Source: Phormidium sp. OSCR
GTDB taxonomy: Bacteria > Cyanobacteriota > Cyanobacteriia > Cyanobacteriales > Geitlerinemataceae
NCBI GenBank assembly: GCA_001314905.1
Contig: LJZT01000017.1
Span: 1 to 54,086 of the forward strand
Length of the DNA stretch: 54,086 nucleotides
Direction: 5' to 3'
Within the stretch, counting starts at the first letter, position 1. Each line of letters begins with the position of its first letter. Of this stretch, positions 28,542 to 37,200 are shown one piece after another. A program made the translations under genes and the position numbers. Under the pieces are notes generated by a model that saw only the letters and a program-made list of their open reading frames with translations, searched no databases and had not been told where the DNA came from.

Positions 28542-30188
28542 ATGACACTCGTAAACCAACGCTATCGAATTTTACAATCTTTAGGGCGAGGGGGCTTTGG
28601 GGAGACGTTTCTGGTTGAGGATACGCAAATGCCTTCCCACCGGCGTTGTGTTCTCAAGCAGCTTAAACCGACGACGAGTGATGAGGCGACGCGGCGGCTG
28701 ATTGAACAACGCTTTGCCCGCGAGGCGGCGATTTTGGAATCCCTCGGGGATAATCATCCGCAAATTCCCCGGCTTTATGCCTACTTTGCTGAGGATGAGC
28801 AGTTTTATTTGGTTCAGGAGTGGATTGAAGGCTTAACCCTCAGCGAACGGCTGAATCGTCGCGGAACTTTCTCTGAGTCGGAGATTCGCGATCTGTTGCG
28901 GCAGGTGTTGCCGGTGTTGGCTTTTGTGCATCGTCAGGGGATTGTGCATCGGGATATTAAGCCCGATAACATTATTTTGCGCGATCGCGACGGAACGCCG
29001 GTCTTGATTGATTTTGGGGCGGTACGGGAGACGATGACCACGGTGATGAGTGGTTCGGGGTCCCCGACGAGCAGTATTGTGATTGGAACTCCTGGGTTTA
29101 TGTCCAGTGAACAGGCGGCGGGCCGGCCCTTGTTTTCCAGTGATTTGTATAGTTTAGGGTTAACGGCGATTTTTCTGTTGACGGGTAAGCTTCCCCAGGA
29201 TTTGCCCAGTGATCCTCGCACTGGAGAGATGTCTTGGCAATCTCTGGTGACGCTACAGGATCGCTCGTTGGCGGCGGTGTTGGAGCGGGCGATCGCGGCC
29301 TATCCTCGCGATCGCTTTGCGACGGCTGACGAGATGTTGGCGGCCCTAGATAGCAACGGATCTACGCCAATTGCGCCAGTCCCTCCAGCGGCCCCTGGCC
29401 CGCAGACGAGTGAGCCGACGGTGGCCGTTGCCCCAGGTTGGAATGCAGGCACACCTCCACCGACGCAGGGGGCGACTCAAGCGGTGTCTCCTGGAGTCTC
29501 GTCGCCGAGAACAAGTCCCTCGCCGGGGCCGGCCTCAAAGAGTAAAAAAGGGGTCCTTCTCGGGGCGTTGTTGTTGGGTGTCATTGGCGGTGGAGTGCTG
29601 GCAACGGTTGCCTTGCAGGATCGCGATCGCACCCCTCAAGATGATGATGGCCCAGTAGTGGTCTCGCCCACTCCGACACCGGAACCCACCCCGACACCCA
29701 CGCCGACACCGACACCCACGCCGACACCGACACCCACGCCGACACCCACGCCAACCCCGACACCGGAACCCACTCCGACTCCCACTCCGACACCGGAACC
29801 CACCCCGACTCCCACGCCAACCCCGACTCCAGAACCGCGTCCGTCTGTCAATGCGAGTACTCGTGATTATTACGCGGCTTTAGGGGGAGATGATGTCTAT
29901 GATCTCAGTTTGGGCTGGAATCGCTTATCTCGGCGGGTGCAACAGAATCGCACTTTACATCCTGAGGGCTTTGAGAGTTATCGAGACTGGTGGAGTCGTG
30001 TCGATCGGGTGCGGGTGAATGATGTGCGAGTTATCCGTGAGGATCGCAATGAAGCCGTGGTTGAGGTGGATGTCATCTATGAGATGAACGATGGCAGACT
30101 CTCGCGAGATCGAACACGGCTGATTTGGACCTGGCAAGAGTCGGGCAATCTCTGGGTCATCGATGGCACAGAAGACCCCGAAAACTAA
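28542..30188 (+). CDS. Ser/Thr protein kinase with Pro-Thr stalk
   Basis: A 548-residue Hanks-type kinase. The catalytic domain (about 10-270) has the glycine loop [13 protein letters not shown], the catalytic lysine in CVLKQL, the catalytic loop HRDIKPDN, the metal-binding DFGAV and [13 protein letters not shown]. After a variable linker comes a transmembrane helix (about 332-352, [21 protein letters not shown]), then a stalk of about 65 residues made of Pro-Thr-Pro-Glu repeats. A C-terminal extracytoplasmic domain of about 110 residues begins [17 protein letters not shown]. This is a receptor-like kinase whose outer domain probably senses a ligand. Confidence 0.9.
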   Translation: MTLVNQRYRILQSLGRGGFGETFLVEDTQMPSHRRCVLKQLKPTTSDEATRRLIEQRFAREAAILESLGDNHPQIPRLYAYFAEDEQFYLVQEWIEGLTLSERLNRRGTFSESEIRDLLRQVLPVLAFVHRQGIVHRDIKPDNIILRDRDGTPVLIDFGAVRETMTTVMSGSGSPTSSIVIGTPGFMSSEQAAGRPLFSSDLYSLGLTAIFLLTGKLPQDLPSDPRTGEMSWQSLVTLQDRSLAAVLERAIAAYPRDRFATADEMLAALDSNGSTPIAPVPPAAPGPQTSEPTVAVAPGWNAGTPPPTQGATQAVSPGVSSPRTSPSPGPASKSKKGVLLGALLLGVIGGGVLATVALQDRDRTPQDDDGPVVVSPTPTPEPTPTPTPTPTPTPTPTPTPTPTPTPTPEPTPTPTPTPEPTPTPTPTPTPEPRPSVNASTRDYYAALGGDDVYDLSLGWNRLSRRVQQNRTLHPEGFESYRDWWSRVDRVRVNDVRVIREDRNEAVVEVDVIYEMNDGRLSRDRTRLIWTWQESGNLWVIDGTEDPEN

Positions 30189-30192
30189 AAAA

Positions 30193-30264
30193 AGCCGATG
30201 ACGAGATTTGAACTCGTGACCGCTCGATTACGAATCGAGTGCTCTACCACTGAGCTACATCGGC
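30193..30264 (-). tRNA. tRNA-Thr (anticodon CGT)
   Basis: A 72-nt cloverleaf on the minus strand. The acceptor stem GCCGATG pairs with CATCGGC, the D-arm is GCTC...GAGC, and the anticodon stem CTCGA/TCGAG encloses the loop TTCGTAA, giving anticodon CGT for codon ACG. The T-arm ACGAG-TTCAAAT-CTCGT is normal. No CCA is encoded, which is common in cyanobacteria. It lies between the kinase gene and rpoZ on the opposite strand. Confidence 0.96.
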
Positions 30265-30408
30265 AAACGATTTATCATTATAACATAGTTACGCTTTCTG
30301 TCAACGCTTAAATTCCAAGCTGCTGATTCGTTGCGGTAGAACCGTTGTGGCAAAGAGTTTGTTAGACTGGGGTGATGTTCTTTTGTCTGAGCTGGTTAAC
30401 CTGATCTT

Positions 30409-30636
30409 ATGCAGAAACGTACTCCCCTCGAAACCACTAACTTAATGCGTCGCGCCGAGGAACTCGTCGATGCGGCCTCGAATCGCTATCGGATCACGGT
30501 TCAGGTAGCCAATCGTGCGAAACGTCGGCGCTATGAAGATTTTGATAATTTGGATGAGCCGGGAATGAAGCCGGTGGTGCGGGCGATCGTTGAGATGTCG
30601 GATGAGTTGACGCAACCTGAGATTATTGGCGATTAA
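30409..30636 (+). CDS. rpoZ: RNA polymerase omega subunit
   Basis: A 75-residue subunit that helps assemble RNA polymerase. It has [36 protein letters not shown], the conserved core including the ANRAKRR segment, and the [13 protein letters not shown] segment of cyanobacterial omega. Length is normal for cyanobacteria. Confidence 0.92.
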   Translation: MQKRTPLETTNLMRRAEELVDAASNRYRITVQVANRAKRRRYEDFDNLDEPGMKPVVRAIVEMSDELTQPEIIGD

Positions 30637-30711
30637 AAGCCAGTGTTAGATCTGAGTGCTAGATCAATGTTAGATGGATTGAGAGTCCTATTGTTGGAAC
30701 GGGTTTGAGCC

Positions 30712-31380
30712 ATGATGTCCTCCCGATTGCAGAAGCGAGTTACGCATTTTTTGGTGATTGCCTTGAGTCTAATGGCGTTGACGGTCATTGGAGCGAATGC
30801 GGCGCAGTTGCAGGAGGCGGCTGGGGAGGGGTCTTGGGTGTCACCCCAGACGATCGCCCAACGATCGCGCAATAGTCGCGATGTCTGGCGAGATGTTTAT
30901 GAGATGATGCCGGAGATTCCTCTGGAAAATCAGTATGTGAATGCGGAAACGGGGGAGAGGGATGAGGACAATACGCTGATCTCTCGTCTGATTCGCTATC
31001 ACATTTTTATTAAGTCCCGGCCAAGACCGTTTCGTTTGGATTGGAAGTTAACTCTGGCTGATTATTTGGGGGCCTATGAGCGGATGGTTCGGGAAACCTA
31101 TCCGGGGGCGAGTGTGTTGACGGAGAACCCGTTGGAAGGGGATCAGGCGGCGATCGCGGCCTTATCTCGTCAGCAGCGCGATCGCCTGGTTCATGTGTTG
31201 ACGAGTGTGTTTAATCCCAATTATCTGGCTCTGCTGGAGGAACAAGCGAATCGAGAGTTGGCTGAGCAGGGTGAGGAGGAGACGGTGGATGAGACGTCTC
31301 TGGAAGGAGAGGAACAACGCCGTCAACGCCAGGTTCCTCGGCTTCCTCAATCGGGAGATGTGGAGTTGTTGTTGCCATAG
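30712..31380 (+). CDS. Exported protein of unknown function
   Basis: A 222-residue protein. The N-terminus has basic residues followed by a hydrophobic segment and ANA-type cleavage site (HFLVIALSLMALTVIGANA), a classical signal peptide. The mature part is helical (RLIRYHIFIKSRPRPFRLDWKLTLADYLGAYERM, then LVHVLTSVFNPNY) with a Glu/Arg-rich tail. I do not recognise the family. It lies 75 bp after rpoZ and 29 bp before the TPR gene, all on one strand. Confidence 0.7.
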   Translation: MMSSRLQKRVTHFLVIALSLMALTVIGANAAQLQEAAGEGSWVSPQTIAQRSRNSRDVWRDVYEMMPEIPLENQYVNAETGERDEDNTLISRLIRYHIFIKSRPRPFRLDWKLTLADYLGAYERMVRETYPGASVLTENPLEGDQAAIAALSRQQRDRLVHVLTSVFNPNYLALLEEQANRELAEQGEEETVDETSLEGEEQRRQRQVPRLPQSGDVELLLP

Positions 31381-31409
31381 TTGTTGTTGCCATAACGTGG
31401 GGTTGAGTG

Positions 31410-33206
31410 ATGTCCGATCGCGATCGCTATTTACAGGTTATTGATAAACTCCTCGATAGTACTCTGGCGGGACGGGTGCGATCGGTTGAACAGGTCTATC
31501 AACGGCTGTTACGGGAGATTCGTCCGGGAACGTCGGAGATTTTTGAACGCTGTTTATTAGAACGTCGCGAGAGTTTGGAAGCCTCGGCGGGTTCGTCGTC
31601 GAAGGTGACGCGCAAGTTGCGGGCGTTACAGACGATTGAGGGCCAGTATCAACGCTGGGAACAGGAACATCAAACCACGGCGGCGGTGACGACGACGGTG
31701 AAACGGCTGTCGGCGGCGGAGTCGGGGGAGCGGTTAGCGCTGTTGGTGGGGGTGCTGGACCCGAATCAGGAACGACCTTGGAGTGGCGATCGCCTACAAC
31801 AGTTGGCTCAGGCCCTCAAGACGCAGCCGGAGTCCCATCTTCAGGAGTTGGGAGCTGGGGTGAGTGATGGGTTAGGTCGATTGGCGGAGTTGGAGGGGGA
31901 TTTAGTCAGTTGGATCTATGAGGGAGGAAATCGCTCGATTGGTTTTGGGGAGGCTCAGCAGCAGCCTGGCCCCTGGTCGTTGTGGGCGCGCAAGAGTCAG
32001 GCGTATTTCCCTCGGGAGTTGTTTGCAACCTTGCAGCAAGGGGGGTCTGTGGAGGCGTTGGCTCAGCGTCATCTGGATTTGGGCGATCGCCCTTGGTTGG
32101 AGTTGGCGGTGCTGTTGCAGGGCTTGCAGCGGGGGTTGGTGGCTTGGTTCGATCGCCAGCCCTATAGTGCCAAGATGGGCAAACAATTGTCGGTAAGTAC
32201 GTTTTTGGTGTTTGCGTCGATTTGGGGTCAGTTATCGCAAGGGTTTGCGGCTCGTGAGCGGTTGACGGAGTGTTGTTTTCAGATGACGTTGCAGATTTTA
32301 CGCAGTTTTGCGCAACGGGAGACGTTCCCGCTGTATGGGGGGGTGTTTGCGTCGTTGTCTGGGGAGTATTTGCAGCAGACGTTGGCCTATTTGGAGGTTC
32401 CCTTGAAGCGGGTGGAGGGAACTCAGGAGAAGGCGCGGATTTTGACGCTGTTGGGCTATTCTCAGCGGGCGTTGGGGGATTATGAGCGGGCGCAGGGGTT
32501 TCATGAGGAGGCGTTGGCGATCGCGCAGCAGGCGGGCGATCGCCCTTGTGAGTTAGCGAATTATAATCATTTGAGTCGGTTGTGTTTGTCGCGCAAGCAG
32601 TACAGTGAGGCCATTGATCGCAGTCAGCGGGCCTTGATTTTGTCGCGCCAGGTGGGCGATCGCTTGGGGGTGGCCAATGCGTTGGTGAATTTGGGCTATT
32701 CGCAGGTGTTGGCGGCGCAACAGGTGGAACGTTTGGATGAGGAGCTGTCGCAACGGGCGCTAGGCTATCTGGAGCAGGGGTTGGAGTTGTCGCAGCAGTT
32801 GGGCGATCGCCAGAGTTTGGCGCTGTGTTATTACAGTTTGGGGCTGGCGTATGTGTTACTGGAACAGCCGTCGGGGGCGGTGGGGTATTTGCTCAAGGGA
32901 GTTGAGGCGGCTCAGTCGTCGGGGGATTTGTATTTGCAGGGGTTGAGTTTGGCGGCGCTGGCGGAGGGCTATTATCAGCTTCAGGATTGGCTGCGGGCGG
33001 TGACGATGGGGGCGATCGCGGCCTATTCGTTACAGCAGATTGAGGCCAGCGAGTGGCGACAGGCGGCGGGGGTGTTGTCGATTTTGCGGGGCCAGTTGGG
33101 GGAGGCGGAGTTTGAGGGCCTGTTGAGTCGGGGGCGATCGCAGATTATTGCGGTGATTGGGGTCGATGGCTATGATTATCTCCCGCAATTGTTACAGGAG
33201 TTTTAA
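31410..33206 (+). CDS. Tetratricopeptide-repeat protein
   Basis: A 598-residue soluble protein. The N-terminal 300 residues are helical with no recognised domain. From about residue 320 there are at least four TPR-like helix pairs (for example ILTLLGYSQRALGDYERAQGFHEEALAIA, then ANYNHLSRLCLSRKQYSEAIDRSQRAL and YSLGLAYVLLEQPSGAVGYLLKGVEAA), which bind partner proteins. A GTG one codon upstream is another start. HIP1 sites punctuate the TPR units and encode the same Gly-Asp-Arg each time. The partner is unknown. Confidence 0.8.
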   Translation: MSDRDRYLQVIDKLLDSTLAGRVRSVEQVYQRLLREIRPGTSEIFERCLLERRESLEASAGSSSKVTRKLRALQTIEGQYQRWEQEHQTTAAVTTTVKRLSAAESGERLALLVGVLDPNQERPWSGDRLQQLAQALKTQPESHLQELGAGVSDGLGRLAELEGDLVSWIYEGGNRSIGFGEAQQQPGPWSLWARKSQAYFPRELFATLQQGGSVEALAQRHLDLGDRPWLELAVLLQGLQRGLVAWFDRQPYSAKMGKQLSVSTFLVFASIWGQLSQGFAARERLTECCFQMTLQILRSFAQRETFPLYGGVFASLSGEYLQQTLAYLEVPLKRVEGTQEKARILTLLGYSQRALGDYERAQGFHEEALAIAQQAGDRPCELANYNHLSRLCLSRKQYSEAIDRSQRALILSRQVGDRLGVANALVNLGYSQVLAAQQVERLDEELSQRALGYLEQGLELSQQLGDRQSLALCYYSLGLAYVLLEQPSGAVGYLLKGVEAAQSSGDLYLQGLSLAALAEGYYQLQDWLRAVTMGAIAAYSLQQIEASEWRQAAGVLSILRGQLGEAEFEGLLSRGRSQIIAVIGVDGYDYLPQLLQEF

Positions 33207-33508
33207 GAATTGCCGAAGATGGCTTGTTCGACGCCTTCGCCAAAGACGGCGTCTTCGATGTCTTCTCGGCTAAGGGAGTATTGGAAGGAGCGGGAGCGGC
33301 CCTCGTCGCTGCTGGGGCTGGCGTTTTTGTCGAGGTAACGTACCACGAGGCGATCGACATCCAGCCAGATATCGGCATCCCATTGGGGGCGTTCGACGCG
33401 CCAGTGGTGGAGTTCTTGGGGATCTTGTTCGCAGCCGAGCGATCGTAGCCACGCTTCGATATCGGGGAGAGGGTGGTTATAGAGGGGTGTGTCAGCGGAG
33501 GGGATCAT
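33203..33508 (-). CDS. DUF3143 family protein
   Basis: A 101-residue soluble protein from the ATG at 33508 (a TTG at 33520 would add four residues). The order DTPLYNHPLPDIEAWLRSLGC, WDADIWLDVDRLVVRYL, RSFQYSLSREDIEDAVFG is the cyanobacterial DUF3143 family. In many cyanobacteria it neighbours a J-domain gene, as here. Its stop overlaps by 4 bp the end of the convergent TPR gene. Function unknown. Confidence 0.82.
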   Translation of the reverse strand: MIPSADTPLYNHPLPDIEAWLRSLGCEQDPQELHHWRVERPQWDADIWLDVDRLVVRYLDKNASPSSDEGRSRSFQYSLSREDIEDAVFGEGVEQAIFGNS

Positions 33509-33574
33509 ATCGCGCAACAAAACTTAAAATTCTCTCTCTCTATTGTAAGGGAGAAGACGGGGGGAGGCTAGGCG

Positions 33575-34054
33575 TTAGAGGGGATCGCCGCGCCAGATGG
33601 CGATTCCGATGGCTAGGAGGAGACAGCCGAGGAGGGAGGCCCCCATGAGGAGGAGGGCGAAGAGTTCGCCGGGGGAGAGGGGGCGATCGATGGGATCGAG
33701 GTAGGCGTGGTTGGGGGAATGGCCCGAGGCGTTTGGGGGACGGTTGAGGGGGGGAGTTGGCTGCATCACGGAGATGCGGGAGTAGTGAATGCTTAGGTCA
33801 TAGGCGGCCCGGCGTTCGGGGTTGCTGAGGGTGGCGTAGGCTTCGTTGAGTTGCTGGAATTTCCCTTTGGCGATGTGGGGGGGGAGGGGGGTGGTGTCGG
33901 GGTGATAGTGTTTGCTGAGTTTGCGGTAGGCTTGGCGAATTTCGATGACGGAGGCGGAGGGGTGCAGGCCGAGGAGGCCATAGTAGTTTTTACCGATGGC
34001 GGCGAGGTGATGGTGCAGGGTTTGTGAGTTGGGTTGGGCGCGATGCTGGGTCAC
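33575..34054 (-). CDS. Membrane-anchored J-domain protein
   Basis: A 159-residue protein. The J domain (about 22-90) holds NYYGLLGLHPSASVIEIRQAYRKLSKHYHPDT with the HPD tripeptide needed to stimulate Hsp70 ATPase, then FQQLNEAYATLSNPERRAAYD. A C-terminal hydrophobic helix (about 131-152, LFALLLMGASLLGCLLLAIGIAIW) would anchor it in a membrane. No Gly/Phe or zinc-finger part, so it is a type C J protein. It probably shares a transcript with the DUF3143 gene 66 bp downstream. Confidence 0.9.
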   Translation of the reverse strand: MTQHRAQPNSQTLHHHLAAIGKNYYGLLGLHPSASVIEIRQAYRKLSKHYHPDTTPLPPHIAKGKFQQLNEAYATLSNPERRAAYDLSIHYSRISVMQPTPPLNRPPNASGHSPNHAYLDPIDRPLSPGELFALLLMGASLLGCLLLAIGIAIWRGDPL

Positions 34055-34157
34055 GGCGCTGAGAGGGATGTTTAGGGTCTCCTCATTTTAACTGACCTGT
34101 CGGGGGTTTTTGGTGAGGGATGGGTTGCTCGGGGGAAACGCGGAGGCGATCGGGGTG

Positions 34158-34190
34158 AGAGACCCGATTTTTTCAAAAAATCGAGTCTCT
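34158..34190 (-). terminator. Probable terminator of the CRISPR transcript
   Basis: Arms AGAGACCCGATTTTTT (34158-34173) and AAAAAATCGAGTCTCT (34175-34190) pair at 15 of 16 positions. It lies 57 bp past the leader-distal end of the array, in the right place to end the minus-strand array transcript. The very short loop means the hairpin would close inside the A/T run. Confidence 0.6.
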
Positions 34191-34247
34191 GGTATTCGAC
34201 TGTGGAATTGCGAGGGGGTTAACTGTAGCGGGATCTACCATCCCCAG

Positions 34248-37200
34248 GTTTCAATCCCTCAAAGGGATTTTAGGGAATTTCGAGTCGAGGAGTTCCTCGA
34301 AAATCAGAGCGTGATGTTCGTTTCAATCCCTCAAAGGGATTTTAGGGAATTTCGAGCTAGCCGGAAGACCGTCCATCTCATTGTCCATCAGTTTCAATCC
34401 CTCAAAGGGATTTTAGGGAATTTCGAGAAAATCACGGCAATGCCCGATGGTCAAGTATCCGTGTTTCAATCCCTCAAAGGGATTTTAGGGAATTTCGAGT
34501 TTAGTGTTAGAAGAGCGCCGAAAATTTTCACCCGGTTTCAATCCCTCAAAGGGATTTTAGGGAATTTCGAGGTCAGAGAATCGCAATGGCTGGCTTAATA
34601 TACCACAATTTACGGTTTCAATCCCTCAAAGGGATTTTAGGGAATTTCGAGGGAGTCGCGCCACGGCTCCTGCCTCGGATTTGCAGTTTCAATCCCTCAA
34701 AGGGATTTTAGGGAATTTCGAGGTAATTGAGTCGCCAAAGGGATTCACCGATCGGATGTTTCAATCCCTCAAAGGGATTTTAGGGAATTTCGAGATGAGG
34801 GGGGAGACTTGCAACTCATCGATGACTCAGATGTTTCAATCCCTCAAAGGGATTTTAGGGAATTTCGAGCTGTGCGATCGCCTCATCAGGATTCCATTCC
34901 TCGGTTTCAATCCCTCAAAGGGATTTTAGGGAATTTCGAGTTAAGTGCGCGAATGAGAGCGTGAGTTTTCACCGGGTTTCAATCCCTCAAAGGGATTTTA
35001 GGGAATTTCGAGTTGATTCGTCGTGACCAATCAATTCACCCCTTCACTGAAGGTTTCAATCCCTCAAAGGGATTTTAGGGAATTTCGAGTCTGTCAAGTC
35101 AACCCCCGATATGCTGTTATCGGTTTCAATCCCTCAAAGGGATTTTAGGGAATTTCGAGTGAAGATGGCAGTACCACAATCCTCGGAACCATCGAGTTTC
35201 AATCCCTCAAAGGGATTTTAGGGAATTTCGAGCGCATTATCGTCATCCTGGAGGAGATTCAGGATGTTTCAATCCCTCAAAGGGATTTTAGGGAATTTCG
35301 AGCCTGAGTAAAAACTGGTCCACCGGGAAGCATAGTTTCAATCCCTCAAAGGGATTTTAGGGAATTTCGAGTCTATTACTGTTGACACGACCCAATTTGC
35401 TGGCGGGTTTCAATCCCTCAAAGGGATTTTAGGGAATTTCGAGAAGCCTTTTCGCGGCTTCAATTTCCGGCTCCAGGGCTAGTTTCAATCCCTCAAAGGG
35501 ATTTTAGGGAATTTCGAGTGAAGAAATTTCAGAAAGAAAATGCTGGGAGACTGGATGTTTCAATCCCTGAAAGGGATTTTAGGGAATTTCGAGTATTAAC
35601 CTATTCTTACTTGTATATAGCGAATAATTGTTTCAATCCCTCAAAGGGATTTTAGGGAATTTCGAGTTCCTCGGTTACCGTGTTTGGTGTCTCGTTAGCC
35701 GATACGTTTCAATCCCTCAAAGGGATTTTAGGGAATTTCGAGCTCCGGGTACGCTCGGATGAGCGGGAAGTCTCAGCAGGCCATCAGTAGTTTCAATCCC
35801 TCAAAGGGATTTTAGGGAATTTCGAGCCTCATTCCATGCTTTGACAGCAGCTTTCAATTTCGTTTCAATCCCTCAAAGGGATTTTAGGGAATTTCGAGCA
35901 ACATCACCTTCCCATTCCATTCGTTCTTAAGGTTTCAATCCCTCAAAGGGATTTTAGGGAATTTCGAGCGAATAGTCTGCCCATCGATGGTCTGAAGATT
36001 GTTTCAATCCCTCAAAGGGATTTCAGGGAATTTCGAGGGCCCCCTTCGTCACCTGGGCACAAACTTGGCTAACCGTTTCAATCCCTCAAAGGGATTTTAG
36101 GGAATTTCGAGTTCTTCCGATACGCCACAGGAAACCCGGAGATAGGTTTCAATCCCTCAAAGGGATTTTAGGGAATTTCGAGCATATTTACACTCCCGAG
36201 GGGGAGGACATGGGTCTGGTTTCAATCCCTCAAAGGGATTTTAGGGAATTTCGAGATAATGGGACAAGAACACCTTAAATCCTTCCTCGTTTCAATCCCT
36301 CAAAGGGATTTTAGGGAATTTCGAGTCGGTGGAATCCGACGCTTGGGCTGATACGTCAAAGGTTTCAATCCCTCAAAGGGATTTTAGGGAATTTCGAGGA
36401 ACTGCCTGGTTCCCAAGGACTAAAAGAATCACGGTTTCAATCCCTCAAAGGGATTTTAGGGAATTTCGAGTCTCCCCTCTCCCCTCCGACGCCAGGAGGA
36501 CGGGAGTTTCAATCCCTCAAAGGGATTTTAGGGAATTTCGAGGAGGGGAGAGGGGAGAGGGCGCGCAAACATCCCGTTTCAATCCCTCAAAGGGATTTTA
36601 GGGAATTTCGAGTCGTTGACGCTAGATTAGTTACATCGGGAGGCAAGGAACACCGGTTTCAATCCCTCAAAGGGATTTTAGGGAATTTCGAGTGTAATCG
36701 TTTCAGGTTCACAGACGAGCGGCTTGTTTCAATCCCTCAAAGGGATTTTAGGGAATTTCGAGTATCGGAGCAGCTATCTCATAACGAGGGGATAGAAAAA
36801 GTTTCAATCCCTCAAAGGGATTTTAGGGAATTTCGAGGGTAACGCTCGTCAGCCCATCGTGTTCGTCTCCAAGGTTTCAATCCCTCAAAGGGATTTTAGG
36901 GAATTTCGAGAATCCGTGCTTAACCCCACATTTACCTTCGCATAATCCAAAGTTTCAATCCCTCAAAGGGATTTTAGGGAATTTCGAGTATCGTCTCGCA
37001 GAGCATAGGTGCGCTTGCTCGAATCTACGCGTTTCAATCCCTCAAAGGGATTTTAGGGAATTTCGAGTCGACCAAAAGTCCGCTCTCGTTTTTGAGTACG
37101 AAGTTTCAATCCCTCAAAGGGATTTTAGGGAATTTCGAGTCTAGAGGCTGTGGGGCGGTTCACTACGGTTGATGTTTCAATCCCTCAAAGGGATTTTAGG

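Noticed and set aside
29581-29851. Minus-strand frames rich in Val-Gly or Trp-Val-Ser opposite the kinase stalk
   Set aside because: Complement of the Pro-Thr microsatellite.
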